Assembly: GCA_050258715.1 (NCBI GenBank)
Contig: JBLMZH010000022.1
Coordinates: 1-15,444, forward strand
Direction: 5' to 3'
Source of the DNA: JBLMZH01 sp050258715
GTDB lineage: Bacteria; Patescibacteriota; Doudnabacteria; UBA920; O2-02-FULL-48-8
DNA: 15,444 nucleotides
Part shown: positions 6,158-12,660 of the stretch, piece by piece
How the letters are laid out: every line of letters begins with the position of its first letter
Position numbering within the stretch: position 1 is the stretch's first letter
Translations under genes and position numbers: made by a program
The notes under the pieces: model-generated
Seen by the model: the letters and a program-made list of their open reading frames with translations, nothing else
Told to the model about the DNA's origin: nothing
Databases searched by the model: none

Positions 6158-6730
6158 ATGTCTGTTTTAGATTTTTCAGACCTCAAAGGCACCGGCCAGA
6201 TCATCAAATACAACAATGAACCGTACCAAGTCATTTGGTCGAACTTCATGCGCACGGCCCAGCGCAAACCCGTAATCCAAACCAAGCTTCGCAACCTCAT
6301 CACCGGAAAAGTCATGGAGTATTCCTTCAAATACGGAGAAAAGATCGAGGGCGCGGAAGTTTCCAAGAACAAGGCCCAGTTCCTCTACAATGACGACGAA
6401 GGCTCGCACTTCATGAACCCGGAAACGTTCGAAACCATCACCGTGCCGAAAACTTTGGTTTCAGATCAGATGGGATTTCTTAAGGAAGGCACTGATTCGA
6501 CCATTATGTTCTTCGAAGACAGGCCGATCGGGCTTGAAATGCCGATTAAGATCGAACTCAAAGTTGTTGAAACAGCGCCGGGAGTGCGCGGCGATACGGC
6601 CCAGGGCGGCAGCAAGCCGGCCCAGCTCGAAACCGGAATTTCCGTCAACGTTCCCCTGTTCATCAAGGAAGGCGACGTCATCCGGGTCGACACCAGAAAC
6701 GGCCAGTACGTGGAGCGCGCCAGCCAATAA
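6158..6730 (+). CDS. efp: Translation elongation factor P, non-canonical tip loop
   Basis: Rescues ribosomes stalled at polyproline by entering the E site. The 190 aa shows the normal three-domain layout: an N-terminal KOW-like domain (about 1-65), a central OB domain (about 68-128, including VSDQMGFLKEGT) and a C-terminal OB domain (about 131-190). The C-terminal domain carries the EF-P signature VVETAPGVRGDTA (137-149) and ends IRVDTRNGQYVERASQ. The odd part is the domain I tip. The usual VKPGKGxAFVRTKLKNL is replaced by MRTAQRKPVIQTKLRNL (31-47). Aligning back from TKLRNL puts Gln35 where the modified lysine (E. coli Lys34) normally sits, with Arg36 and Lys37 just after it. No Shine-Dalgarno precedes the ATG. 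Probably co-transcribed with ssb-rpsR; a double hairpin closes the unit. Confidence 0.96.
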   Translation: MSVLDFSDLKGTGQIIKYNNEPYQVIWSNFMRTAQRKPVIQTKLRNLITGKVMEYSFKYGEKIEGAEVSKNKAQFLYNDDEGSHFMNPETFETITVPKTLVSDQMGFLKEGTDSTIMFFEDRPIGLEMPIKIELKVVETAPGVRGDTAQGGSKPAQLETGISVNVPLFIKEGDVIRVDTRNGQYVERASQ

Positions 6731-6747
6731 ACCAACTTCTTTTTTTA

Positions 6748-6783
6748 GGCTATTCTCTTATTCGCGCGAATAGGAGAATAGCC
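6748..6783. repeat. 36-nt near-perfect palindrome after efp
   Basis: GGCTATTCTC (6748-6757) and GAGAATAGCC (6774-6783) are perfect arms around the 14-nt palindrome TATTCGCGCGAATA (6759-6772). Only one T/G pair breaks the symmetry, and it is a wobble pair in RNA. A T7 tract precedes it, and the conventional terminator begins one base after it. Confidence 0.8.
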
Positions 6784-6811
6784 AAAAACAGCCGGAAATG
6801 GCTGTTTTTTT
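6784..6811. terminator. Bidirectional terminator for efp and the convergent gene
   Basis: AAAAACAGCC (6784-6793) pairs with GGCTGTTTTT (6800-6809) around GGAAAT, giving a 10-bp stem with a T tract on + (TTTTTTT) and a TTTTT run on -. It ends the efp unit and, from the other side, the 6832-7800 unit. Confidence 0.9.
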
Positions 6812-6831
6812 GTCGAATCTTTGGAGGTTAT

Positions 6832-7800
6832 TTAGTTTTTATTGCCCGATTCGATTATCCCCAGACCGTCAAAATGTTGGCCGTTAATCGTTCCCGACAC
6901 TACTGCCGAGCCATCCTCCAAAAACAAATTATCGGTCGAAGCCCCCTCCCCTTTAGGAATTTCAACCGTCAATTCAACGCCTAAATTTTGAGAGGTAAGC
7001 CGGATCTTCTTCGGCAAATTGTTTTGGAACCTTTCTGAAACTTCAATCTTCGCGTCGTTTGTTTTTGTTGTCCGGCCGTTTGATTCCTGAAGAATCAGAT
7101 AGCCTGCGTCAGGCAAACTTGCAGCTGCCACCCGGACAGAAGAAAGGTCTGCGTAGACCCAAGTGTGGTCAAAAGCCAGGGACCAATCCCTGGCTTTGGG
7201 AATATCATCCGTAATTCCGTACTGATGATCATTCAACGCGGGCGATCTGTCAAAAATATATTTCCTTCCTTCAAACGACAACGTTCCCGAAACCTCCATG
7301 GGCAAAGAATAATAATTGGGGGTCGTGACTAAATCCGAAAGTTTTACATCACCGTGCCTGAGCGGCAAACTTTTTACTTTAAACTTTCCGCTAAAATCCA
7401 AATCGGACGATTTAACTGCAACTTGATAACTGCCGCTAACCGAACTTTGCGTATACTTGGCGCTGATGGAATCAAACGACAAATTCCCGAATTGATCGAC
7501 CGAAAGCTTCCCCGGGTAGTAGTGAGTTTTTGGATTCCCTGTTCCGCCGCCAAAAGCCACGGTCAAAAAATCACCCTTAAGCGACTGACCCGCGGAAACG
7601 ATCAGCCACTGCCCGGTGTCGTTTTGAGCCCAAAAATACTGCCATTCAAAAAAATTCGATTGCCCGTCAAAGTGCCAGGCAACATCACTTCTGCTTAAAA
7701 CAACCGGCAAATCCGAAACGAAAGGCGGCAAAAGCATTGCTCCCAAAAGCGAGACTGACGAAATAACCATTATTAAGACTTCGTTCTTTTTCCAAATCAT
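6832..7800 (-). CDS. Membrane-anchored protein, tentative CrtC/AttH lipocalin-like family
   Basis: A 322-aa protein with a basic N-terminus (MIWKK) and one hydrophobic segment (about 8-28) that should act as a signal peptide or membrane anchor, placing the rest outside the membrane. The remainder is rich in alternating strand-like sequence. EWQYFWAQNDTGQW (52-65), a central stretch of strands, YIFDRSPALNDHQYG (181-195) and WSLAFDHTWVYADL (206-219) recall the EWWYF, DHxWG and W-x-W positions of the CrtC/AttH double-lipocalin superfamily (carotenoid hydratase-like, secreted AttH-like). That link is pattern-based and moderate. No pigment genes are nearby, so carotenoid chemistry is not implied. 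The ATG at 7800 sits right at the predicted transcript start (promoter 7807-7835), suggesting leaderless translation. An alternative start is Met11. Single-gene unit ended by the shared terminator at 6784-6811. Confidence 0.8.
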   Translation of the reverse strand: MIWKKNEVLIMVISSVSLLGAMLLPPFVSDLPVVLSRSDVAWHFDGQSNFFEWQYFWAQNDTGQWLIVSAGQSLKGDFLTVAFGGGTGNPKTHYYPGKLSVDQFGNLSFDSISAKYTQSSVSGSYQVAVKSSDLDFSGKFKVKSLPLRHGDVKLSDLVTTPNYYSLPMEVSGTLSFEGRKYIFDRSPALNDHQYGITDDIPKARDWSLAFDHTWVYADLSSVRVAAASLPDAGYLILQESNGRTTKTNDAKIEVSERFQNNLPKKIRLTSQNLGVELTVEIPKGEGASTDNLFLEDGSAVVSGTINGQHFDGLGIIESGNKN

Positions 7801-7806
7801 AACTTG

Positions 7807-7835
7807 ATTTTAAAGCATAAATAAAAGCCCGGCAA
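7807..7835 (-). promoter_or_regulatory. Promoter for 6832-7800, overlapping the gdh terminator
   Basis: On the minus strand, TTGCCG (7830-7835), a 17-nt spacer and TAAAAT (7807-7812). Only 6 nt separate the -10 from the ATG at 7800, so the RNA would begin at or next to the start codon. The -35 lies inside the hairpin of the upstream terminator. Confidence 0.6.
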
Positions 7836-7849
7836 AAGCCGGGCTTTTT
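7823..7849 (-). terminator. Rho-independent terminator after glutamate dehydrogenase
   Basis: AAAAGCCCGGC (7823-7833) pairs with GCCGGGCTTTT (7838-7848) around AAAA, an 11-bp perfect stem. On the minus strand it ends in TTTTATTTAT. It lies just downstream of the gdh stop at 7860. Confidence 0.9.
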
Positions 7850-7859
7850 AAAATTGCAT

Positions 7860-9095
7860 TTATCCGCGGACCTTCATGGCGGCTGCGATGCGTTCGACTG
7901 CGAGGATAAAAGCGCCCATCCGAAGAGTGGCACCATGCCTTTCGCTGGCTTCCACGACATCTTTAAACGCCTGGCTCATGAACATTTCAAGCCGGCCCAA
8001 AACTTCTTCGCGGCTCCAATAGATCCCGGAAAGATTCTGGACCCATTCCAAATAGGAAGTGGCCACGCCGCCGGAATTAGCCAACACGTCCGGCACAACG
8101 GGGATTCCCCGCCTGGCCAAAATCGGATCGGCTTCGGACGCGATCGGGCCGTTGGCCATTTCGACGATAAGCCCGGCCTTGATCTTGCGGGCATTGTTTT
8201 TGTGAATCTGATTTTCCAAAGCCGCGGGCACCAGAATGTCGACCGGCAGTTCCAAAAGTTTTTCGTTCTTGATTTCGGTCGAGCCCGGGAATCCCGCCAC
8301 TTTGCCCATCTGCTTTTTCCATTCGATCACTTTGGCGATCGGCAATCCTTTGGGCGAATAGATCCCGGAATTCGAATCGGATACGGCCACCACTCTAAAG
8401 CCGGCCTTTTCCGCAAGTTTGGCAAAGAAATTCCCGACGTTGCCAAAGCCCTGAATGGCGACGGTGGCGTTCTTTTTCAGCTTAAAATGTTTAACAGCCG
8501 CCTTCAGCACTTCCACTCCCCCGAAGCCGGTGGCTTCCTCCCGGCCCTGGCTGCCGTTTAAAGACAACGGCTTGCCCGTGATCACGCCCGGCGTAAATTG
8601 CCCGACCAGTTTGGAATATTCATCCACCATCCAGGCCATGATCTGCGGCGTGGTGTTGACGTCGGGCGCTGGAACATCGACCTGAGGCCCGATAAATTTA
8701 TAAATCTTCTGGATAAAACCGCGCGACAGCCTCTCCAATTCGCCCTTCGACAGTTTTTTCGGATCGACCGTGATTCCGCCCTTGCCGCCGCCGTACGGAA
8801 CGTTTACTACCGCGTTCTTTATTGCCATCAAAAAAGCCAAGGCCTTCACTTCGCTCATGTCGACCTGCGGATGATAGCGCAAACCGCCTTTGTAAGGGCC
8901 TCTGGCGTCATTGTGCTGCACGCGGTAGCCTTCAAAGACCTGGGTCTTTCCGTCATCCATCTTAACGGGAATTGCCACGGTCAGGATGCGGTCGGGTTTG
9001 GAAAGCCTCGATAATATTTCCTGATCAAGTTTAAGGATCTTGGCGGCGTTGGACAGATTTTCCATCGCGCTCTTGTACATGTTTATCTTAGCCAT
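7860..9095 (-). CDS. Glutamate dehydrogenase (Glu/Leu/Phe/Val dehydrogenase family)
   Basis: Oxidatively deaminates glutamate to 2-oxoglutarate and ammonia, or the reverse, in the cytoplasm. The 411-aa length and motif order fit the hexameric type-II family. Landmarks: KGGLRYHP (69-76) with the substrate lysine; PYGGGKGGI (100-108) with catalytic Lys105; PAPDVNT (142-148) with the catalytic Asp145; TGKP and the GSQGREEATG segment (181-190); and the dinucleotide loop GFGNVG (216-221) of the C-terminal Rossmann domain. NSGG (helix start after VPDVLA) is also typical. Asp240, after the second strand of the Rossmann fold, hints at NAD over NADP, but this is weak. The ATG at 9095 overlaps the hydrolase stop by 8 nt (ATGGCTAA), and GGAGAG lies just upstream, so the two genes are translationally coupled. 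Glutamate specificity is likely but not proven against leucine or phenylalanine. Confidence 0.93.
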   Translation of the reverse strand: MAKINMYKSAMENLSNAAKILKLDQEILSRLSKPDRILTVAIPVKMDDGKTQVFEGYRVQHNDARGPYKGGLRYHPQVDMSEVKALAFLMAIKNAVVNVPYGGGKGGITVDPKKLSKGELERLSRGFIQKIYKFIGPQVDVPAPDVNTTPQIMAWMVDEYSKLVGQFTPGVITGKPLSLNGSQGREEATGFGGVEVLKAAVKHFKLKKNATVAIQGFGNVGNFFAKLAEKAGFRVVAVSDSNSGIYSPKGLPIAKVIEWKKQMGKVAGFPGSTEIKNEKLLELPVDILVPAALENQIHKNNARKIKAGLIVEMANGPIASEADPILARRGIPVVPDVLANSGGVATSYLEWVQNLSGIYWSREEVLGRLEMFMSQAFKDVVEASERHGATLRMGAFILAVERIAAAMKVRG

Positions 9096-9747
9096 TGATT
9101 CTCTCCGTTATCCAATCCACCACCATCAGCATGGCATTGGGTTGGTACTTAAGTATGTCGGTTCCATGCCCTCCCTTTTCGTAGATCTTGATCTTTTTAT
9201 TTTTGCTCAAGCAGGTGTCGTACAGGGTCTGAACCATGTGGTCGTTGCGGTAAGCCGAAGCATCGTCCCTGCAGGAAACGAACAGCATCGGGCAGTCATT
9301 GTTCATATCCTCGAGGTCGACGAAGGCATCCAGGCCGCGATAATTGATGCCGGGAGAAAGCGCGACCAAAAACCAAACCGGATGATCCACAATGTATCGG
9401 ATTGCCAGATTCGCGCCGATACTCGCCCCCACCAAACCAACGGCCATCCCCGGTTCTTTTTCTAGCAAAAAACTGATAGCGGCGTCAATATCCAGAACCG
9501 ACTCCTGGTGCTGGGCATCGCTGTAATCCTGATAATCGCCGCCTTCCGAGTCGCCGTGTCCCCTCAGGTCGAATGCCAGAGTGTGGAAGCCGTTGGCGGA
9601 CAAGTGCCCCGCCAGCATGTCATAGGAATCCTTGGTCTCGCCCATCATGTGGAGCATAACAACGCCGAAAGGCTTCGATCCTTTGTTGTACTTGCCGGAC
9701 AGTTTCAGCCCGTCGCTAGTTTTAATTGTGACCAGTTCGGTTTCCAT
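9088..9747 (-). CDS. Alpha/beta hydrolase (serine esterase/lipase-like)
   Basis: A 219-aa cytoplasmic hydrolase of unknown substrate. The full catalytic set is visible: an oxyanion-hole segment LHMMGE (32-37), the FDLRGHGDSEG stretch (59-69), the nucleophile elbow GASIG (107-111) with Ser109, an acid at Asp161 or Asp162 (SCRDDASAY), and His194 in GGHGTDIL (192-199). There is no signal peptide and no lid-sized insertion, so it is a minimal hydrolase of the kind often called serine aminopeptidase S33-like or esterase. It ends inside the start of glutamate dehydrogenase (8-nt overlap), so the two form an operon, but a functional link is not obvious. No Shine-Dalgarno precedes the ATG at 9747; the sequence upstream is the heptamer-repeat gap. 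No clear promoter is visible there, so expression may come from read-through of trxB. Confidence 0.9.
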   Translation of the reverse strand: METELVTIKTSDGLKLSGKYNKGSKPFGVVMLHMMGETKDSYDMLAGHLSANGFHTLAFDLRGHGDSEGGDYQDYSDAQHQESVLDIDAAISFLLEKEPGMAVGLVGASIGANLAIRYIVDHPVWFLVALSPGINYRGLDAFVDLEDMNNDCPMLFVSCRDDASAYRNDHMVQTLYDTCLSKNKKIKIYEKGGHGTDILKYQPNAMLMVVDWITERING

Positions 9748-9755
9748 GTTTCAAA

Positions 9756-9847
9756 ATTGAAGATTGAAAATTGAAGATTGAAGATTCATTAAAAAATTGA
9801 AGATTTTGAATTCCAAATTTTCAATTTTCAATTATTAAATCTTCAAT
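9756..9847. repeat. ATTGAAG heptamer array with inverted copies
   Basis: Four tandem heptamers (ATTGAAG, ATTGAAA, ATTGAAG, ATTGAAG; 9756-9783) are followed by another ATTGAAG at 9796. Reverse-complement material (TTTTCAATTTTCAATT, then AATCTTCAAT) follows to 9847. This fills the 103-nt gap between trxB and the hydrolase. The arms 9796-9806 and 9837-9847 (ATTGAAGATTT / AAATCTTCAAT) can pair. On the minus strand the hairpin is followed by TTTTTT, so the repeat may also act as an AT-rich terminator for trxB. Confidence 0.75.
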
Positions 9848-9850
9848 CAA

Positions 9851-10783
9851 TTATCCCTTATCCATTTCCAGATACTTTTCGGCGTCCAAGGCGGCCATGC
9901 AGCCCATGCCGGCAGCTGTCACAGCCTGGCGGTAGCGGTAATCCTTCACGTCGCCGGCCACAAATACCCCTTCAACGGAAGTTTTTGTCGTGTCTTTCGC
10001 GACAATGTAGCCTTTGACGTCAACTTCAATCTGATCCTTGAAAAGCTCGGTGTTCGGCTTGTGCCCAATAGCAACGAATACTCCTCCGATCGGCATCTCT
10101 CTGGTTTCGCCGGACTTGGCGTCCTTGAGCCTGACTCCTTCCAGATGGTCTTTGCCCAAAAACTCATCAACCACGGTGTTGTAAACCACGGAAACTTTGG
10201 GATTGGCCAAAACGCGATCCTGCATGATTTTCGAAGCCCGCAATTGGTCGCTGCGGTGAATGACCGTGACTTTGCTTGCGAACTTGGTAAGATATGAAGC
10301 TTCCTCCATGGCCGCATCCCCGCCGCCGACCACGATGATTTCCTTGCCCTTAAAGAAAAATCCGTCGCAGGTCGCGCACGAAGAAACTCCTTTGCCGCGC
10401 AGCCGCTCTTCAGAGGGAAGTCCCAGCCACAAGCTGGAAGCGCCGGTGGCAACAATGACCGAATCAGCCGTATATTCGTGGTCGGCAACCGTAACTTTGA
10501 AAGGCTTATTGGAAAAATCAACCTTGCTTACATCCTCATAAAGAATTTTGCCGCCAAATCTTTCGGCCTGCTTGATCATTTTTTGCATCAGTTCCTGGCC
10601 CAAAATTCCTTCCGGGAACCCAGGAAAATTTTCGACCTCGGTAGTCAGCATCAGCTGGCCGCCGAAAGAAAATCCCGCGACGATCAACGGGCTCAAATTG
10701 GCGCGCGAAGCGTAAACTCCGGCGGTCAATCCCGCCGGGCCCGATCCGATAATGATCACTTTAAAATGCCTTGAAGCATCCAT
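9851..10783 (-). CDS. trxB: Thioredoxin reductase (NADPH), canonical
   Basis: Flavoprotein that passes electrons from NADPH to thioredoxin through a redox-active disulfide. 310 aa from the chosen ATG. Landmarks: FAD-binding GSGPAG (13-18), active disulfide CATC (136-139) in SSCATCDGFFFKG, the NADPH Rossmann loop GGGDAA (153-158), the phosphate-binding HRSDQLRAS (176-184, usually HRRxxxRA), and a C-terminal FAD motif VFVAGDVKD followed by RQAVTAAGMGCMAA. All elements are present. The frame is open upstream to an ATG at 10828, but that would overlap the previous gene. The ATG at 10783 starts at the family position and has AAGGAAGG (10792-10799, minus strand) in the 14-nt junction with the upstream reductase-like gene. 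Third gene of the folD operon. No thioredoxin gene is in the window. Confidence 0.95.
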   Translation of the reverse strand: MDASRHFKVIIIGSGPAGLTAGVYASRANLSPLIVAGFSFGGQLMLTTEVENFPGFPEGILGQELMQKMIKQAERFGGKILYEDVSKVDFSNKPFKVTVADHEYTADSVIVATGASSLWLGLPSEERLRGKGVSSCATCDGFFFKGKEIIVVGGGDAAMEEASYLTKFASKVTVIHRSDQLRASKIMQDRVLANPKVSVVYNTVVDEFLGKDHLEGVRLKDAKSGETREMPIGGVFVAIGHKPNTELFKDQIEVDVKGYIVAKDTTKTSVEGVFVAGDVKDYRYRQAVTAAGMGCMAALDAEKYLEMDKG

Positions 10784-10797
10784 TTTGTGTTCCTTCC

Positions 10798-11754
10798 TTA
10801 CTTCTTTAATATTTTTATCTGTGTCCAATCGGACGAAAGACCCGTTGCCCCTTTTTGCCTCATCAGATAGTCGAAAGCGCTGAGCGCGGCCGAAGCTGCC
10901 TGGCCCGAAGATATCACCGCCTGTTTGTAAGGGCTGTCTGTGATATCGCCGGCGGCAAATATCCCGGAAACCGAGGTTGATTGCCCGGATCCCGTGACAA
11001 TTTGGCCCAATTCGTCGGTTTCGAGGAGTTCCTGATAAAGTTCGGGCTTAATCGAGTATCCTAATTCTACAAAGATTCCGTCAATTTTCAAAATCTGTTT
11101 TTCATTGGCCAAATTCAGGTATTCCAGACCTTCGACTTTTTCCGCTCCTTGGATCGAAAGGACCTGGGAGTAGGACATAACAGAAACGTTCTTGCGATTC
11201 TGGACGGCTTTGATCAAGGCCGGGTGCCCGAATAATTTTTCCGAAGGAATCAGGCAGAAAACGTTGCGGCAGAATTTCGACAAGGTTAAGGTCGAGTCCA
11301 GAACATACTCGCCGGCCCCGACAACCGCCACTTGTTTTTTCTTAAACAGCGGACCGTCGCAGTCAACGCAGTAAGAAATGCCGCGCCCTTTGTAAAATTC
11401 CTCGCCGGACACTCCCATATCCTTCGGGGTTTTCCCAAGGCAAAGGATCAAGGTTTGCGATTTGTACTGGGAGCCAAAGGCCGTGACCACGAATCCGCCG
11501 GAGATTTTTTTGATCTTCGTGGCTTCGGCAATGACCAGATTGATGCCGAACTTTTCGGCCTGCTTTCGAATCGTCGCGACCAGTCCAAATCCGCTGGTTT
11601 GACCTATTCCCGGAAAATTTTCGATCAGATCAGTGGAGTTGGCCTGGCCGCCGATATCCTTGGCAATGACCAAAACCGACAGCCCGCGCCTGGCCGCAAA
11701 CAGCGCTGCGGTAAACCCCGCTATTCCACCTCCGATTATGATGGTATCGAACAT
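10798..11754 (-). CDS. Thioredoxin reductase-like flavoprotein lacking the NADPH signature
   Basis: A 318-aa paralogue of the neighbouring TrxB. It keeps the FAD loop GGGIAG (8-13), the ENFPG stretch (45-49), a redox disulfide CVDC (129-132, normally CATC or similar) and the C-terminal FAD motif IFAAGDITDSPYKQA (about 268-282). The nucleotide-binding region has diverged: the second Rossmann loop reads VGAGEYVLDS (145-154) and not VGGGxxAxEE. The arginines that bind the 2'-phosphate of NADPH (HRRxxxR) are replaced by LIPSEKLFGH (168-177). It may therefore use another electron donor, as the ferredoxin- or otherwise non-NADPH-dependent reductases of this family do, or serve another thiol partner. 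The start ATG directly abuts the folD stop (TAAATG) with no Shine-Dalgarno, which suggests coupled re-initiation. Whether it is an active enzyme is inferred from the intact disulfide. Confidence 0.88.
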   Translation of the reverse strand: MFDTIIIGGGIAGFTAALFAARRGLSVLVIAKDIGGQANSTDLIENFPGIGQTSGFGLVATIRKQAEKFGINLVIAEATKIKKISGGFVVTAFGSQYKSQTLILCLGKTPKDMGVSGEEFYKGRGISYCVDCDGPLFKKKQVAVVGAGEYVLDSTLTLSKFCRNVFCLIPSEKLFGHPALIKAVQNRKNVSVMSYSQVLSIQGAEKVEGLEYLNLANEKQILKIDGIFVELGYSIKPELYQELLETDELGQIVTGSGQSTSVSGIFAAGDITDSPYKQAVISSGQAASAALSAFDYLMRQKGATGLSSDWTQIKILKK

Positions 11755-12591
11755 TTATTTATTGTTTTGACTTAAAGCAATCGAAACCGTGTTCTGAAGA
11801 AGCTTGGCAACCGTGATTGGGCCGACCCCGCCGGGTGTGGGCGTGATCAGACTCGCTTTTTTGGAAACATTCTTAAAATCCACGTCGCCAAAGATCTTGC
11901 CTTTGACAAAACTTGTACCCGCGTCGATTACCACTGCTCCAGCCTTGACCATATTCGCGCGAATTAGCCCCGGCTCCCCGACTCCCGTAATCAAAATGTC
12001 GGCCTGCCTGGTAATTTTTGCCAGATCTTTGGTTTGCTTGTTGCAGGCCGTGACCGTCATAGGTTTTTGAATAAGCAAATTGACCAAAGGCTTGCCGATC
12101 AAATCGCCCTGACCCACAACAACCACGTGCCGGCCGTAAATTTTAACTTTGTAAAAATCCAGGATCTCCAGAATAGCGCCGGGAGCTGCGGGCACGATCG
12201 GGTTTTCGCCGATAACGAGTTTGCCCAGCGATTCCCAGGACAAATAGTCAACATCAATGTCAGGCTTTAATTCATTCAGGATCGATTTTTTATCAAGCCC
12301 TTTAGGCAGCGGCAGCTGAACAATGATCCCGGACAGTTTTTGCGACTGGATCTTTCTGATCTGACTTATAAGCTCAGTGTTGGAAATGTTTTTCTCAAAC
12401 CGATAGACCTTGCACTCAATCCCGATGCTCTCCGCCGCTTCCTGTTTCTTCCGGACGTAAGTGGCGGACGCCGGGTCGGCGCCGACCAAAATCACCGCCA
12501 GCCGAGGCTTAAGAGCTCGCTTAAAGACAGTCTGTTTGCAAACCTTAAGGATTTGGTCCGCGATCTTTTTTCCTTCCACGATTTTAGCCAT
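11755..12591 (-). CDS. folD: Bifunctional methylenetetrahydrofolate dehydrogenase/cyclohydrolase
   Basis: Interconverts methylene-, methenyl- and formyl-tetrahydrofolate, making formyl donors for purines and initiator tRNA, and NADPH. 278 aa, the usual size. Landmarks: SATYVRKK (42-49) with Tyr45 and catalytic Lys49, VQLPLP (91-96), DIDVDY (111-116) with the family aspartate, and near the end TPTPGGVGPIT with GDVDF before it. The NADP loop usually reads GRSxxVGxP but is GQGDLIGKP here (160-168), and PCTPxG is replaced by VPAAPG (133-138), so cofactor choice or rate may differ. The frame is open to an ATG at 12669, but family alignment starts at MAKIVEGKKIADQIL, and AAAGGGTG sits about 5 nt upstream of the ATG at 12591. 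First gene of an operon with both reductases. Confidence 0.95.
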   Translation of the reverse strand: MAKIVEGKKIADQILKVCKQTVFKRALKPRLAVILVGADPASATYVRKKQEAAESIGIECKVYRFEKNISNTELISQIRKIQSQKLSGIIVQLPLPKGLDKKSILNELKPDIDVDYLSWESLGKLVIGENPIVPAAPGAILEILDFYKVKIYGRHVVVVGQGDLIGKPLVNLLIQKPMTVTACNKQTKDLAKITRQADILITGVGEPGLIRANMVKAGAVVIDAGTSFVKGKIFGDVDFKNVSKKASLITPTPGGVGPITVAKLLQNTVSIALSQNNK

Positions 12592-12623
12592 TAAACACCC
12601 TTTTAACTCAAGAATATACAGGT

Positions 12624-12632
12624 ATTTTATCA
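12624..12632 (-). promoter_or_regulatory. Extended -10 promoter for the folD operon
   Basis: TGATAAAAT on the minus strand is an extended -10 (TG-n-TAAAAT) without a good -35. The expected leader is about 26 nt and carries the AAAGGGTG ribosome site. It is divergent from the sigma-factor promoter, about 50 bp away. Confidence 0.6.
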
Positions 12633-12660
12633 TTTTTTGGCCCAAAATCACAGCCGCTGC

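Noticed and set aside
7854..8561. Plus-strand open frame of 235 codons opposite glutamate dehydrogenase
   Set aside because: The minus strand encodes a full, motif-complete enzyme. The plus frame is His/Phe/Gly-rich without family features.
9756..9847. CRISPR-like array in the heptamer region
   Set aside because: Units are 7 nt in tandem without spacers, and no cas genes are nearby.
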